A stretch of DNA of 64,000 nt from Rubrivivax sp. (lineage in GTDB: Bacteria; Pseudomonadota; Gammaproteobacteria; Burkholderiales; Burkholderiaceae_C): assembly GCA_016707445.1 (NCBI GenBank), contig JADJHR010000007.1, positions 186,001-250,000 of the forward strand, read 5' to 3'. Shown here one piece after another: positions 16,496 through 24,504 of the stretch. Each line of letters opens with the position of its first letter. The first letter of the stretch is position 1. The notes beneath the pieces were generated by a model, which was not told the DNA's origin, made no database searches, and saw only the letters and a list, made by a program, of their open reading frames with translations. Made by a program: the position numbers and the translations under genes.

Positions 16496-17694
16496 CCGAC
16501 ATGACAGACGTTCTCAAGTTGATCGACGCGCAGGGCGCCGAACTGAAGACCTGGCAGGAGAAGCACGACTCCCGACTGGACGAGATTGCGGCCGAAGCAC
16601 GCGAGGCTGCGCTGAAGGCCGCCCGCCCGGGTGGCATGGGTGGCGGCAACGCACCCACCGCGCCGGCTCAGACGTGGATCGACACCAAGACCAGGACCCG
16701 CGTGCCTGTGCTGCGGCCCACCGACTCGCTGGCCGCGCTGGAAAGCAAGGCCGACAAGATCCCGACCATGGGCCGCGTGCTGCGTGGTCTGGTGCTGGGC
16801 GGTGCGGCCGACGATGCCCGCGAACTGGAGGCCGAGCGCAAGGCGTTGAGCATCGGCAACGATGTCGGCGGCGGCTTCACCGTCGCTGGCGTGCTGTCGT
16901 CGCAGTGGATCGACCTGCTGCGCTCGCAGATGGTGCTGACCCGGGCAGGCGCGCTGACTGTCCCCATGGACGCCGCTACGTTGACGCTGGCGCGCCTGAC
17001 GGGTGACCCGGCTGTTTCTTGGCATGCTGAAAACGCCGCACTCGACGCTGTGGAGGCGACCTTCGGCAGCATGACGTTGAGCGCCCGCACCGTGGTCTGC
17101 ATGGTCAGGATGTCGCTGGAGTTGTCGCAGGACAGCGCGAATATCGAGGACATCTTGCAGAGCAGCCTGGTCAATGCGATGGCCGGCGCCATCGATTCAT
17201 CGGGCCTGGTGGGCGTGGTGCCTGCGCCTGGTGGCGTGTTCGACATGGCGGGTCGCAACACGGTTACCGCCATCGGCGCGCCGACGAGCTGGGACTTCGT
17301 GGTGGACGGCTTGTATGAGTTGATGGCCGACGGCGTGCCGCAGGAGTCCATCGGCGCGCTGATCGCACACCCGGCGCTGTGGAGAAAAATGCGCAAGTTG
17401 AAGACCGGCATCACGTCCGACAACACGCCGTTGGCGGCGCCTGCCGAGGTGGCTGCGCTGCCCAAGCTGTGGACCACGGCGGCACCGCTGACCAGCGGCA
17501 CGACGGCCAAGGCCGTGCTGGGCCGCTGGTCGGATCTGCTGTTCGGCGTCCGGAAGAGCATCACCATCAAGGTGCTGAGCGAAGCCTTCCTCGGCAGCAA
17601 TCTGCAGGTGGCGGTGCTGGCATACGCCCGCGTCGACTTCGGCGCCACGCGGCAGCAGAGCTTTTGCACGATGGAAGGCATCACGGTGGCGTAA
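16492..17694 (+). CDS. HK97-family phage major capsid protein
   Basis: 400 residues. A short coiled-coil head (about 1-50, DVLKLIDAQGAELKTWQEKH) stands for the delta/scaffold domain. Then come SIGNDVGGGFTVAGVLSSQW, DLLRSQMVLTRAGALTVPM, WHAENAALDAVEATFGSM, which is the usual HK97 'P-domain' pattern, and a C-terminal A-domain with VLGRWSDLLFGVRKSITIKV. It appears full length. A satellite carrying its own capsid gene would be of the capsid-forming PICI kind. No prohead protease or portal gene is nearby. Confidence 0.9.
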   Translation: MTDMTDVLKLIDAQGAELKTWQEKHDSRLDEIAAEAREAALKAARPGGMGGGNAPTAPAQTWIDTKTRTRVPVLRPTDSLAALESKADKIPTMGRVLRGLVLGGAADDARELEAERKALSIGNDVGGGFTVAGVLSSQWIDLLRSQMVLTRAGALTVPMDAATLTLARLTGDPAVSWHAENAALDAVEATFGSMTLSARTVVCMVRMSLELSQDSANIEDILQSSLVNAMAGAIDSSGLVGVVPAPGGVFDMAGRNTVTAIGAPTSWDFVVDGLYELMADGVPQESIGALIAHPALWRKMRKLKTGITSDNTPLAAPAEVAALPKLWTTAAPLTSGTTAKAVLGRWSDLLFGVRKSITIKVLSEAFLGSNLQVAVLAYARVDFGATRQQSFCTMEGITVA

Positions 17695-17858
17695 CCGCGC
17701 CTCCACGGCCCGCCTGACGCGGCCGCGGGCCATCCATGAAGACGGCCTTCCCCTTGCCCAAGGGTATGGGGGCCTTCGATCTTCACAGGGCCTATCCGGC
17801 GGGACCGCACGGTATCCCACGCGGGGAAAATCCGTCCGAAACTTGAATAGGTGACCTT
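17695..17858 (+). other. Gap after capsid gene
   Basis: 164 bp with GC-rich inverted repeats (GGCCTTCCCC near 17745 with GGGGGCCTT near 17769) that could terminate the capsid transcript, though no T-run follows. A 36-codon reading frame at 17736-17846 (MKTAFPLPKGMGAF...) has no support. Confidence 0.35.
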
Positions 17859-18197
17859 ATGGCTGCAGGACACGGTGGCGCCCGGCCGGGATCGGGCCCG
17901 AAGCCCAAAGCGACCCGCAAGGACGCTGCATCGACCACCAAGGCCGCAGCACCGATGTACGCTGACGTGCTGGCCTACCTGCGCGCCGTGGCCCTGGGCA
18001 CCGAACCAGGGGACGCGCTGCGGGTGGCGGCCGCAAAGGCTGTGCTGCCCTACGAAGCACCGCGGCAACGCGCTCCCGTCGAGTCACCGCCGCCGAAGAA
18101 GCTGGCCGAAGCGGCTGACCGTGCCGTCGCCCGCGAAGCCGCATCGGACTTCGAGGCCCGGGCCGCAGCGGTTCGAGCACGCCACGGGCGGAAGTGA
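17859..18197 (+). CDS. Possible phage small terminase-like protein
   Basis: 112 residues. The head GGARPGSGPKPKATRK is the basic Gly/Pro motif seen at the N-terminus of many phage small terminases and related proteins. A helical body follows (MYADVLAYLRAVALGTEP, LRVAAAKAVLPYEAPR) and an Arg/Ala-rich tail. Small terminases recognise pac/cos DNA for packaging. The match is to a motif only, so another DNA-binding role remains possible. No large terminase follows. Confidence 0.5.
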   Translation: MAAGHGGARPGSGPKPKATRKDAASTTKAAAPMYADVLAYLRAVALGTEPGDALRVAAAKAVLPYEAPRQRAPVESPPPKKLAEAADRAVAREAASDFEARAAAVRARHGRK

Positions 18198-18397
18198 TGT
18201 CAACCGTGAACATCCGACCGCTAACGCCGGGCCTGCGCGCCATCCCAGTGCGCTGGCGGCCGCAGTTCCCGCCGATCTTCCCGGACGGCCTGCCGACGCC
18301 GGCAGATATCGAACTCGCCCGCGAGCTGTACCTGCTGCTGGACGATGAGTCACGGCGCTGGTATGGCCGTTGCAGGAGCTTCGCCGGGCTGGGCTGA
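18197..18397 (+). CDS. Short phage-type protein, C-terminus lost at a deletion junction
   Basis: 66 residues from the ATG at 18197 (a GTG three bases earlier overlaps the previous stop). It reads VNIRPLTPGLRAIPVRWRP and PTPADIELARELYLLLDDES, a pattern of a phage protein found near terminase genes. After RRWYG the frame runs into GRCRSFAGLG and a stop, where HNH-like sequence begins in another frame. It is probably truncated. Confidence 0.5.
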   Translation: MSTVNIRPLTPGLRAIPVRWRPQFPPIFPDGLPTPADIELARELYLLLDDESRRWYGRCRSFAGLG

Positions 18398-18533
18398 CGG
18401 CGGGACGGACGACGAAGGCAACCTGCAGTCGATCTGCGATGCGTGCCACACGGCCAAGACGGACGCGGAAAACGGGCGGGTGATGCGCCAAGGTAGCCCC
18501 CGTTTCGGTCTTTGGGGCTTTTGCTGCCCCTGA
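18390..18533 (+). pseudogene. HNH endonuclease remnant
   Basis: In a second frame the DNA encodes WADGGTDDEGNLQSICDACH followed by TAKTDAENGR, the second half of an HNH nuclease (DH..GG..D..NLQ..C..CH..KT). The first half, including the catalytic His motif, is absent. HNH genes normally sit beside the terminase in such modules. The break implies a deletion that also removed the large terminase. Confidence 0.7.
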
Positions 18534-18857
18534 CCGATCGTCAAGCCCTTCTCTGCTACGTGTGATGGATTTCGGTAAAGACGAGGCCCGCCCACTGCAC
18601 CGGCTGCGCTACCTCTGGCACCTCCTGAGCCTTCCACGGCCCTGCGTGGGCGGCTGCAGGCTTGAACTCGGCTGGCGCCTGGTCCGGTTCATCGTCGGCG
18701 CCGACTTCCCGCTCGAACTGACTGCAGCCGCTGGCCGGCATCGACACTATCCGCGGGCCGTTGGGCAGGCTGATCGCATCCCGACGTTGGCGGATCCTTT
18801 GGGGGAACTGCCGAAAAACGACGCCACGGACCGCATGAATGCTCGTCGTTCTACAGA
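18534..18857. other. Right end of the island, no recognisable gene
   Basis: 324 bp between the HNH remnant and attR. Open frames exist on both strands (a 63-codon one at 18556-18747 minus), but none has a recognisable motif or ribosome site. It contains TGGGGGAACTG at 18800-18810, matching motifs near attL. Confidence 0.5.
18800..18810 (+). repeat. TGGGGGAACTG motif near attR
   Basis: Identical over 11 bases to 9932-9942 and in the same orientation, 47 bp from attR. Candidate arm-type site. Confidence 0.45.
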
Positions 18858-18871
18858 CGCTCCCTCCGCCA
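18858..18871 (+). repeat. attR: second copy of the tRNA-Ser 3' end
   Basis: CGCTCCCTCCGCCA identical to 9883-9896. The recognisable host gene on the other side (ThDP enzyme) ends seven bases further on, so this is the island/chromosome boundary. Confidence 0.88.
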
Positions 18872-18878
18872 AATCACA

Positions 18879-20603
18879 CTACCGTGCGGCTGCCTTGACC
18901 AGCGCCGCCGCGCGAATGGCGCTCAAGGTGCCGCGCGTGTTGCTGACATCGCTGTCCAGCTTCAGGTGCAACAGCGTGGGCTTGTCGGCCTGCAGGGCAC
19001 GCTGAAAGGCTGCCTCGAAATCGGCCGTGCGGTCCAGGAACTCGGCGTTCCAGCCATAGGCGCGCGCCAGTGCCGCGAAGTCGGGGTTGAACAGGTCGCT
19101 GCCGCTCACACGGCCGGGGTATTCGCGCTCCTGGTGCATGCGGATGGTGCCGTAGCTGCCGTTGTCGACCACGATGCTGATCAGCTTGCCGGCGCCCCTG
19201 CCGGCGCCGTAGCCGGTGGCGGTGGCGAGTTCCTGGCCGGTCATCAGGAAGTCGCCGTCGCCGGCGATGTTGACCACCGTGCGGTCGGGGTACAGCAGCG
19301 CCGCGGCCACCGCGGCCGGCACACCATAGCCCATCGCGCCCGAGGTCGGTGCCAGCTGCGTGCGGCCATCGTGCTGCAACCCGTGGTACGGGATGTAGCG
19401 GTGCATCCAGCCGGCAAAGTTGCCGGCGCCGTTGGTGTAGACGGTGTTGTCGGGGGCCAGTCGCGTGATGGTCTTGACGACCTGCGCCATGTCCAGGGGC
19501 TCGACCGCCTGCGCGTCGAAGTTGCCCAGGTAGTCGGCATGCGCGGCGGGCGATTGCGAAGCCCAGCGCAGCGAGGGTGGCGGCGCCAGCGTCTCCAGCG
19601 CCTTGGCCGCGCAGGCCATCGACGCCTGCAGCATCAGGTCGGCGGCATAGACGCGGCCCAGCTCTTCGGCACCGGCGTGGATGTGAACCAGCTTTTGCTT
19701 CGGCCGTGGCGCCTGCAGCAGCGTGTAGCCGCCGGTGGTCATCTCGCCCAGGCGTGGGCCGATGGCAATCACCAGGTCGGCCTCGCGAATGCGCTGCGCC
19801 AGTTTCGGATTGGGTGCGATGCCGACATCGCCCGCGTAGTTCGGATGCCGGTTGTCGAAGCAATCCTGGAAGCGAAAGGCGCAGCCCACGGGCAGCTGCC
19901 AGTTCTCGGCAAAGCGCTGCAGCGCGGCCGCTGCTTCGGCGTCCCAGCCGCTGCCCCCGGCGATGACGAAGGGCCGCTCGGCCGCCAGCAGCAACTGGCG
20001 CAGCTCGCTCAGGCCGTCGGGCGACGGCCAGGCCTGCACCGGCTCCACGCGTGGCAGCACCGGCGCTGCGGTCATCTGCGTCAGCATGTCCTCGGGCAGC
20101 ACCAGCACCACCGGCCCCGGGCGGCCCTGCAGCGCGGTGTGAAAGGCCCGCGCCACGTATTCGGGCACGCGGTCGGGGTCGTGGATCTCGCCCACCCACT
20201 TGGCCATGCCCAGCGTGCCGGGGCTGAAGAACTGGCGGTAATCCAGCTCCTGGAAAGCCTCGCGGTCGCGCTGGTCGCTGGCGACCTGGCCGACGAACAG
20301 GACCATCGGCGTGCTGTCCTGGAAGGCCGTGTGCACGCCGATGCTGGCGTTGGTGGCGCCGGGCCCGCGCGTCACGAAGCAGATGCCGGGGCGGCCGCTG
20401 AGCTTGCCCTGCGCCTCGGCCATGAAGGCGGCACCGCCTTCCTGCCGGCAGGCGATGAAGCGGATGCGGTCGCGGTGTTCGTGAAAGCCGTCCAGCGCCG
20501 CCAGGTAGCTTTCACCCGGCACTCCGAAGGCGGTGTCGACGCCCTGGGCGACCAGGGCCTCGACGAGGGCGTGGCCGGCCAGGCGGTTGGCGGTACTTGT
20601 CAT
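18879..20603 (-). CDS. Thiamine diphosphate-dependent enzyme, acetolactate synthase-like
   Basis: 574 residues in the three-domain ThDP fold. The N-terminal Pyr domain has the catalytic Glu in GVPGESYLAALDGF and GPGATNASIGVHTAFQDSTP. The central domain includes PFVIAGGSGWDAEAA. The C-terminal PP domain has the ThDP/Mg motif GDGDFLMTGQELATA ending VVDNGSYG. No small regulatory subunit gene is adjacent, so it is probably not the housekeeping IlvB; related enzymes act as carboligases or decarboxylases of unclear substrate. The start is the ATG at 20603; an upstream ATG at 20660 adds a tail without homology. The island inserted just past its 3' end. Confidence 0.88.
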   Translation of the reverse strand: MTSTANRLAGHALVEALVAQGVDTAFGVPGESYLAALDGFHEHRDRIRFIACRQEGGAAFMAEAQGKLSGRPGICFVTRGPGATNASIGVHTAFQDSTPMVLFVGQVASDQRDREAFQELDYRQFFSPGTLGMAKWVGEIHDPDRVPEYVARAFHTALQGRPGPVVLVLPEDMLTQMTAAPVLPRVEPVQAWPSPDGLSELRQLLLAAERPFVIAGGSGWDAEAAAALQRFAENWQLPVGCAFRFQDCFDNRHPNYAGDVGIAPNPKLAQRIREADLVIAIGPRLGEMTTGGYTLLQAPRPKQKLVHIHAGAEELGRVYAADLMLQASMACAAKALETLAPPPSLRWASQSPAAHADYLGNFDAQAVEPLDMAQVVKTITRLAPDNTVYTNGAGNFAGWMHRYIPYHGLQHDGRTQLAPTSGAMGYGVPAAVAAALLYPDRTVVNIAGDGDFLMTGQELATATGYGAGRGAGKLISIVVDNGSYGTIRMHQEREYPGRVSGSDLFNPDFAALARAYGWNAEFLDRTADFEAAFQRALQADKPTLLHLKLDSDVSNTRGTLSAIRAAALVKAAAR

Positions 20604-20785
20604 GCGTTGTCGGCCTCTTCGGGTTTGCAGTCGGGGGCAGCCTGCATTATGGGCAGCCATCGCTTGCGGGCTGGCATGGCCTGACGACGTTCAGCGTTCA
20701 ATGACCTGAGCAACTCCTGCAGCGCAAGACGCGGCGCAGCGCGCGCCACACCCATCGACCGCAACCGCGCTGTGTGATTGCCCCC

Positions 20786-22003
20786 TCAGGCCGCAGGCAC
20801 CAGCGCCGGTCGCGCGTTGCGCCGCACATTGACCGCGGTGAGGATCAGCAGCCCCAGCACCAGCGCGATGGCCAGCCAGATGCCGCGGAACTGGCCGGCG
20901 TCCATCATCGCTCCGAAGGCCAGCGGCGCCAGCATCATGCCCACGTCCAGGCCCGAATAGACGACGCCATAGACCCGCCCGGTGGCACCCGGCGGCGTGG
21001 CCTGCTTGACCAGCAGATCGCGCGACGGTCCGGCGATGCCGGCGCCGAAACCCATCAGCGCAAAAAGCATCAGCACGATCATCGGCGTCCAATGCCCCAG
21101 GCCCAGCGCCAGTGCCACCAGTGCTGCCACACCGAACCCGCCGGCCGCGATGCGCACACTGCGCTGCGGGTCGCGCACCAGGTGGCCACCCAGAACCATG
21201 CCGGCCCCGGCGGCCACCATGTAGATCGACAGGCAGATCGCCACCTGCGCCAGCGGCACGTCATGCAGCTTGCCGGCTGCAACCGGCGCGAAGCTCTGCA
21301 CGCCGCCCAGCGCGAAGGCATAGACGGTGAAGAACACGAAACAGGCCCACACCGCGGGCAGCTTGAGGAAGGCAAAACCGGTGTCGGCCTCGGCCGCCAC
21401 CTTGCGCGGCCGCTGCACCGCCAGGCTGCTGCGCTGCAGCCACGCCAGCAGCAGCACCAGCGCAACCAGCGCCGACACCGACGCCAGGGCAGTGCGCCAG
21501 GAGCCGGTGGCCGTGGTGATGCCGACCACGAACACCGGTGCCAGCGCCCAGCCCAGGTTGCCCGAGATGCCATGCGCCGCGTAGGCATGGCCCAGTCGCG
21601 GCGCACTCACGCGTGCATTGAGGATCGAGAAGTCGACCGGATGGAAGACGCAGTTGCCCAGGCCAGCCAGGGCCATGAAGACCAGCATCACACCGTAGCT
21701 GGGGCTGGCCGCCAGCCCGAGCGCGGCCAGGCCGATCAGCGCCAGGCCGCCATACAACACGCGCTCGGCGCCGAAGCGGTCGACCACGAAACCCGCCACC
21801 GCCTGGCCACAGAAACTGAGCACGAAATACACCGACAGCAAGAACCCGAGCTCGGTGTTGCTGAGCGCAAACGCTGCGCCGATCCAGGGGAACAGCGGCG
21901 GCACGATCAGCTGGCAGAAATGCGACATGCCGTGCGCGATGCTGACCACGCCGATGGTGGCGACGTCATTGCGCATCGGAGCGGGGGCGGTCAAGGTGTT
22001 CAT
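20786..22003 (-). CDS. MFS transporter
   Basis: 405 residues with about twelve hydrophobic segments. The motif A-like loop is GFVVDRFGAERVLYGG after TM2, and a central loop with basic residues (QRSSLAVQRPRKVAAEAD) separates the halves. GFGAGIAGPSRDLLVKQA resembles the fosmidomycin-resistance/MFS subgroup. Substrate unknown. It is divergent from an AraC-type regulator with 93 bp between the starts, which suggests local control. Confidence 0.85.
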   Translation of the reverse strand: MNTLTAPAPMRNDVATIGVVSIAHGMSHFCQLIVPPLFPWIGAAFALSNTELGFLLSVYFVLSFCGQAVAGFVVDRFGAERVLYGGLALIGLAALGLAASPSYGVMLVFMALAGLGNCVFHPVDFSILNARVSAPRLGHAYAAHGISGNLGWALAPVFVVGITTATGSWRTALASVSALVALVLLLAWLQRSSLAVQRPRKVAAEADTGFAFLKLPAVWACFVFFTVYAFALGGVQSFAPVAAGKLHDVPLAQVAICLSIYMVAAGAGMVLGGHLVRDPQRSVRIAAGGFGVAALVALALGLGHWTPMIVLMLFALMGFGAGIAGPSRDLLVKQATPPGATGRVYGVVYSGLDVGMMLAPLAFGAMMDAGQFRGIWLAIALVLGLLILTAVNVRRNARPALVPAA

Positions 22004-22096
22004 GCAGACGCGGCAACTACGGACAAGGCCGCACTGTAGGTGGGCGCGATTCGGCAGCGTTACGATAGCGCGTCAACTTCTGTCGAGAACCTGCCA

Positions 22097-22936
22097 ATGC
22101 GTGCTCACCCCAGCGCGCGGCGTGATCTGGCGCCGCGCGACCCCGGCCTTCATGTGCCCACGTCTGAGCGGCCACTGCGCGCCAAGCTGCGGCGGCTGGC
22201 CGCCAGTTCGGTGGTTGAACCGCACAGCCACCCCTGGGCTCAGGTGGCGATGTCGGGCAACGGCGTGATCCGCATGACGGCCGGCCATGGCACCTACCTG
22301 GTGCCACCGTCGCGTGCGCTGTGGATCCCGCCCGATGTCGAGCACCGGGTCAGCGTGGTCGAAGACGCCGAGATCCACACGCTGTACGTGCACCCCTCGG
22401 CGCGCTTCCTGCACGACGTCAGCGCCGCCGGTACGCCCTTCGAGCGCTGGCCGGCATGCCGCGTGCTCGAGGTGTCGCCGCTGCTGCGCGAACTGGTTGG
22501 CCATCTGGACAGCGCACCCGGCATCGGTCCTGCCAGCGAACGCGAACGCCGCTTGGCCGACCTGGTGCTCGACGAGTTGCGTTGCGCGGCACCGGTGCGG
22601 CTGGGGCTGGCCCTGCCGGCCGACAAGCGGCTGCGTGCGTTGTGCGAGGCCGTGCTGGACGATCCGTTGCGCCATGCCACGCTGGATGCCTGGGCTGGCG
22701 ACGCCGGCGCCAGCGCGCGCACGCTGGCGCGCTTGTTCCGCCAGCAACTGGGCACCACCTTCGGTGAATGGCGCCAGCAGGTGCGTCTGGCCAAGGCGCT
22801 GGCGCTGGCCGCCGACAAGCGGCCCATGAACCACATCGCCACCGAGCTGGGTTACGCCAGCGCCAGCGCCTTCAGCGCGATGGTACGGCGCACTGTGGGC
22901 ACCACACCGCGCCGCTTTCTGGGCAGCAAGGCCTGA
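22097..22936 (+). CDS. AraC-family transcriptional regulator
   Basis: 279 residues. The N-terminal cupin-type sensor has HSHPWAQVAMSGNGVIRM and VPPSRALWIPPDVEH; the C-terminal double HTH has ASARTLARLFRQQLGTTFGEW and MNHIATELGYASASAFSAMV ending in RFLG. This is the subgroup often paired with a divergent MFS exporter. The ATG at 22097 gives a normal length; a longer reading adds 19 unsupported residues. Likely regulates the transporter at 20786-22003. Confidence 0.9.
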   Translation: MRAHPSARRDLAPRDPGLHVPTSERPLRAKLRRLAASSVVEPHSHPWAQVAMSGNGVIRMTAGHGTYLVPPSRALWIPPDVEHRVSVVEDAEIHTLYVHPSARFLHDVSAAGTPFERWPACRVLEVSPLLRELVGHLDSAPGIGPASERERRLADLVLDELRCAAPVRLGLALPADKRLRALCEAVLDDPLRHATLDAWAGDAGASARTLARLFRQQLGTTFGEWRQQVRLAKALALAADKRPMNHIATELGYASASAFSAMVRRTVGTTPRRFLGSKA

Positions 22937-22995
22937 CCAGCAGGGCCGCCGGCTGCCGCAGCTACCATGCCGATTCGCGACGAACTCCGACCACC

Positions 22996-24198
22996 ATGAC
23001 CCAAGCCGCCTACGACTACACCCGCCAGGACGCCAGCGGCGCCAGCTGCACCGTACAGGCCTGGGCCAAGGTGCCCTCGCCGCTGTCGCCCACGCAGCGC
23101 GCTGAACACAAGGCCCGCATCGCCTCGCTGTTGAAGCAGCAGGATGCGGTGCTGGTGGCGCACTACTACGTCGACGGTGACCTGCAAGACCTGGCGCTGG
23201 AGACCGGCGGCTGCGTCGCCGACTCGCTGGAGATGGCCCGCTTCGGCCGCGACCATGCGGCCACGACGCTCGTCGTCGCCGGCGTGCGTTTCATGGGCGA
23301 GACGGCGAAGATCCTCTCGCCCGGCAAGCGCGTGCTGATGCCCGACCTGGACGCGACCTGCTCGCTGGACCTGGGCTGCCCGATCGAGGAGTTCGCCGCC
23401 TTCTGCGACGCGCACCCCGACCGCAAGGTCGTCGTCTACGCCAACACCAGCGCCGCGGTGAAGGCGCGTGCCGACTGGATGGTGACGAGCTCGTGCGCGC
23501 TGGCCATCGTCAGCCACCTGAAGGACCAGGGACAGAAGATCCTGTGGGCACCCGACAAGCACCTGGGCCGCTACATCCAGGAACAGACCGGCGCCGACAT
23601 GCTGCTGTGGAACGGCGCCTGCATCGTGCACGACGAGTTCAAGGGCCTGGAGCTCGAACTGCTGCGCGAGCAGCACCCCGAGGCGCCGGTGTTGGTGCAC
23701 CCCGAATCGCCGCAGGCCGTGGTCGACCAGGCCGACGTGGTGGGCAGCACCAGCCAGTTGCTGAAGGCCGTGGTCGACGGCACGGCACCGACCTACATCG
23801 TGGCCACCGACAAGGGCATCCTGCACCGCATGCGCCAGCTGGCGCCGGGCAAGACGCTGATCGAGGCGCCCACCGCCGGCAACAGCGCCACCTGCAAGAG
23901 CTGCGCGCACTGCCCCTGGATGGCGATGAACGCGCTGCAGGGCGTGCTGGCCTGCCTGGAGCGCGGTGCCGGCGAGATCCAGGTCAACGAACCCGTGCGA
24001 AGTCAGGCCCTGGGCTGCATCGACCGCATGCTGGACTTCGTGGCCACCCACCCCGGAAGCCCTGGCCTCGCCTCGCCGGGCTGGTCAGGAACATCGGTCT
24101 GGCCTGAACGACCGGGCGCATCGGGCCGGGCTCAAGTTCGCCGCGGCGGCGCCGATAGCCGGCTACGCGTCCAATCGATTGCCGGGGGCAAGCCATGA
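22996..24198 (+). CDS. nadA: Quinolinate synthase NadA
   Basis: NadA condenses iminoaspartate with dihydroxyacetone phosphate to quinolinate, using a [4Fe-4S] cluster, in NAD synthesis. The 400-residue product has VLVAHYYVDGDLQDLALETG, the cluster cysteines in ATCSLDLGCP (122/128), TSSCALAIVSH and CKSCAHCPWMAMN, and PTAGNSATC. After RMLDFVATHPGS the last 45 or so residues are a Gly/Arg/Ser-rich tail without family resemblance, overlapping the next gene by four bases. The start is the ATG at 22996. The nadB product that supplies iminoaspartate is encoded nearby on the other strand. Confidence 0.95.
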   Translation: MTQAAYDYTRQDASGASCTVQAWAKVPSPLSPTQRAEHKARIASLLKQQDAVLVAHYYVDGDLQDLALETGGCVADSLEMARFGRDHAATTLVVAGVRFMGETAKILSPGKRVLMPDLDATCSLDLGCPIEEFAAFCDAHPDRKVVVYANTSAAVKARADWMVTSSCALAIVSHLKDQGQKILWAPDKHLGRYIQEQTGADMLLWNGACIVHDEFKGLELELLREQHPEAPVLVHPESPQAVVDQADVVGSTSQLLKAVVDGTAPTYIVATDKGILHRMRQLAPGKTLIEAPTAGNSATCKSCAHCPWMAMNALQGVLACLERGAGEIQVNEPVRSQALGCIDRMLDFVATHPGSPGLASPGWSGTSVWPERPGASGRAQVRRGGADSRLRVQSIAGGKP

Positions 24199-24485
24199 AC
24201 GTCGATTTCACGTCGGTCCGCAATGCCAATGAACGCGCGGTATGTGCGGCCGTGGCCACCCACGCCAGGGCCTACCCCGGTGTGGCAAACGATCCCGGGC
24301 TGCTGGCCGACGTGGCCTGCGTGGCGCTGAACCGGCTGCCGCCGCGCTACATCCGCCACGAGGTCGACTTTTCCTTCTACCGGTCAGAGCGCGAACGCGA
24401 AAAAGGCGACCGTCTGGTCGGCGAGGCCGTGCAGTACGCCTTCGGCTTCGTGCAGGCGCGCAGCGCCATGCGCGCACGGGCCTGA
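24195..24485 (+). CDS. ComFB-like protein
   Basis: 96 residues. LLADVACVALNRLPPRYIRH is the core motif of the late-competence ComFB family, whose members are small cytosolic proteins reported in some bacteria to bind cyclic dinucleotides. The ATG overlaps the nadA stop. Family call is good; no competence role is shown for this organism. Confidence 0.75.
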   Translation: MNVDFTSVRNANERAVCAAVATHARAYPGVANDPGLLADVACVALNRLPPRYIRHEVDFSFYRSEREREKGDRLVGEAVQYAFGFVQARSAMRARA

Positions 24486-24504
24486 GACCCGGCCCACCGC
24501 CACG

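Larger units (their letters stand above)
9883..18871 (+). mobile_element. Integrated phage-satellite-like element at tRNA-Ser (9 kb)
   Basis: The element is bounded by 14-bp direct copies of the tRNA-Ser 3' end and begins with a tyrosine integrase pointing inward. Inside, all recognised genes lie on the plus strand: integrase, an unknown 181-residue protein, AlpA-like regulator, a series of tiny genes, TOPRIM primase, RecA-fold ATPase, an iteron-like block, more small genes, HK97-type capsid protein, a possible small terminase and a broken HNH gene. There is no large terminase, portal, protease, tail, lysis or repressor gene. Size and content fit a satellite (PICI, or capsid-forming PICI that lost its packaging genes) better than a full prophage. 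Alternative: a heavily deleted prophage. Confidence 0.85.

Noticed and set aside
17736..17846. 36-codon ORF between capsid and terminase-like genes
   Set aside because: No ribosome site or motif, and it lies over inverted repeats that look like a terminator.
18556..18747. 63-codon ORF on the minus strand near the right end of the island
   Set aside because: No motif, no ribosome site and opposite to all island genes.
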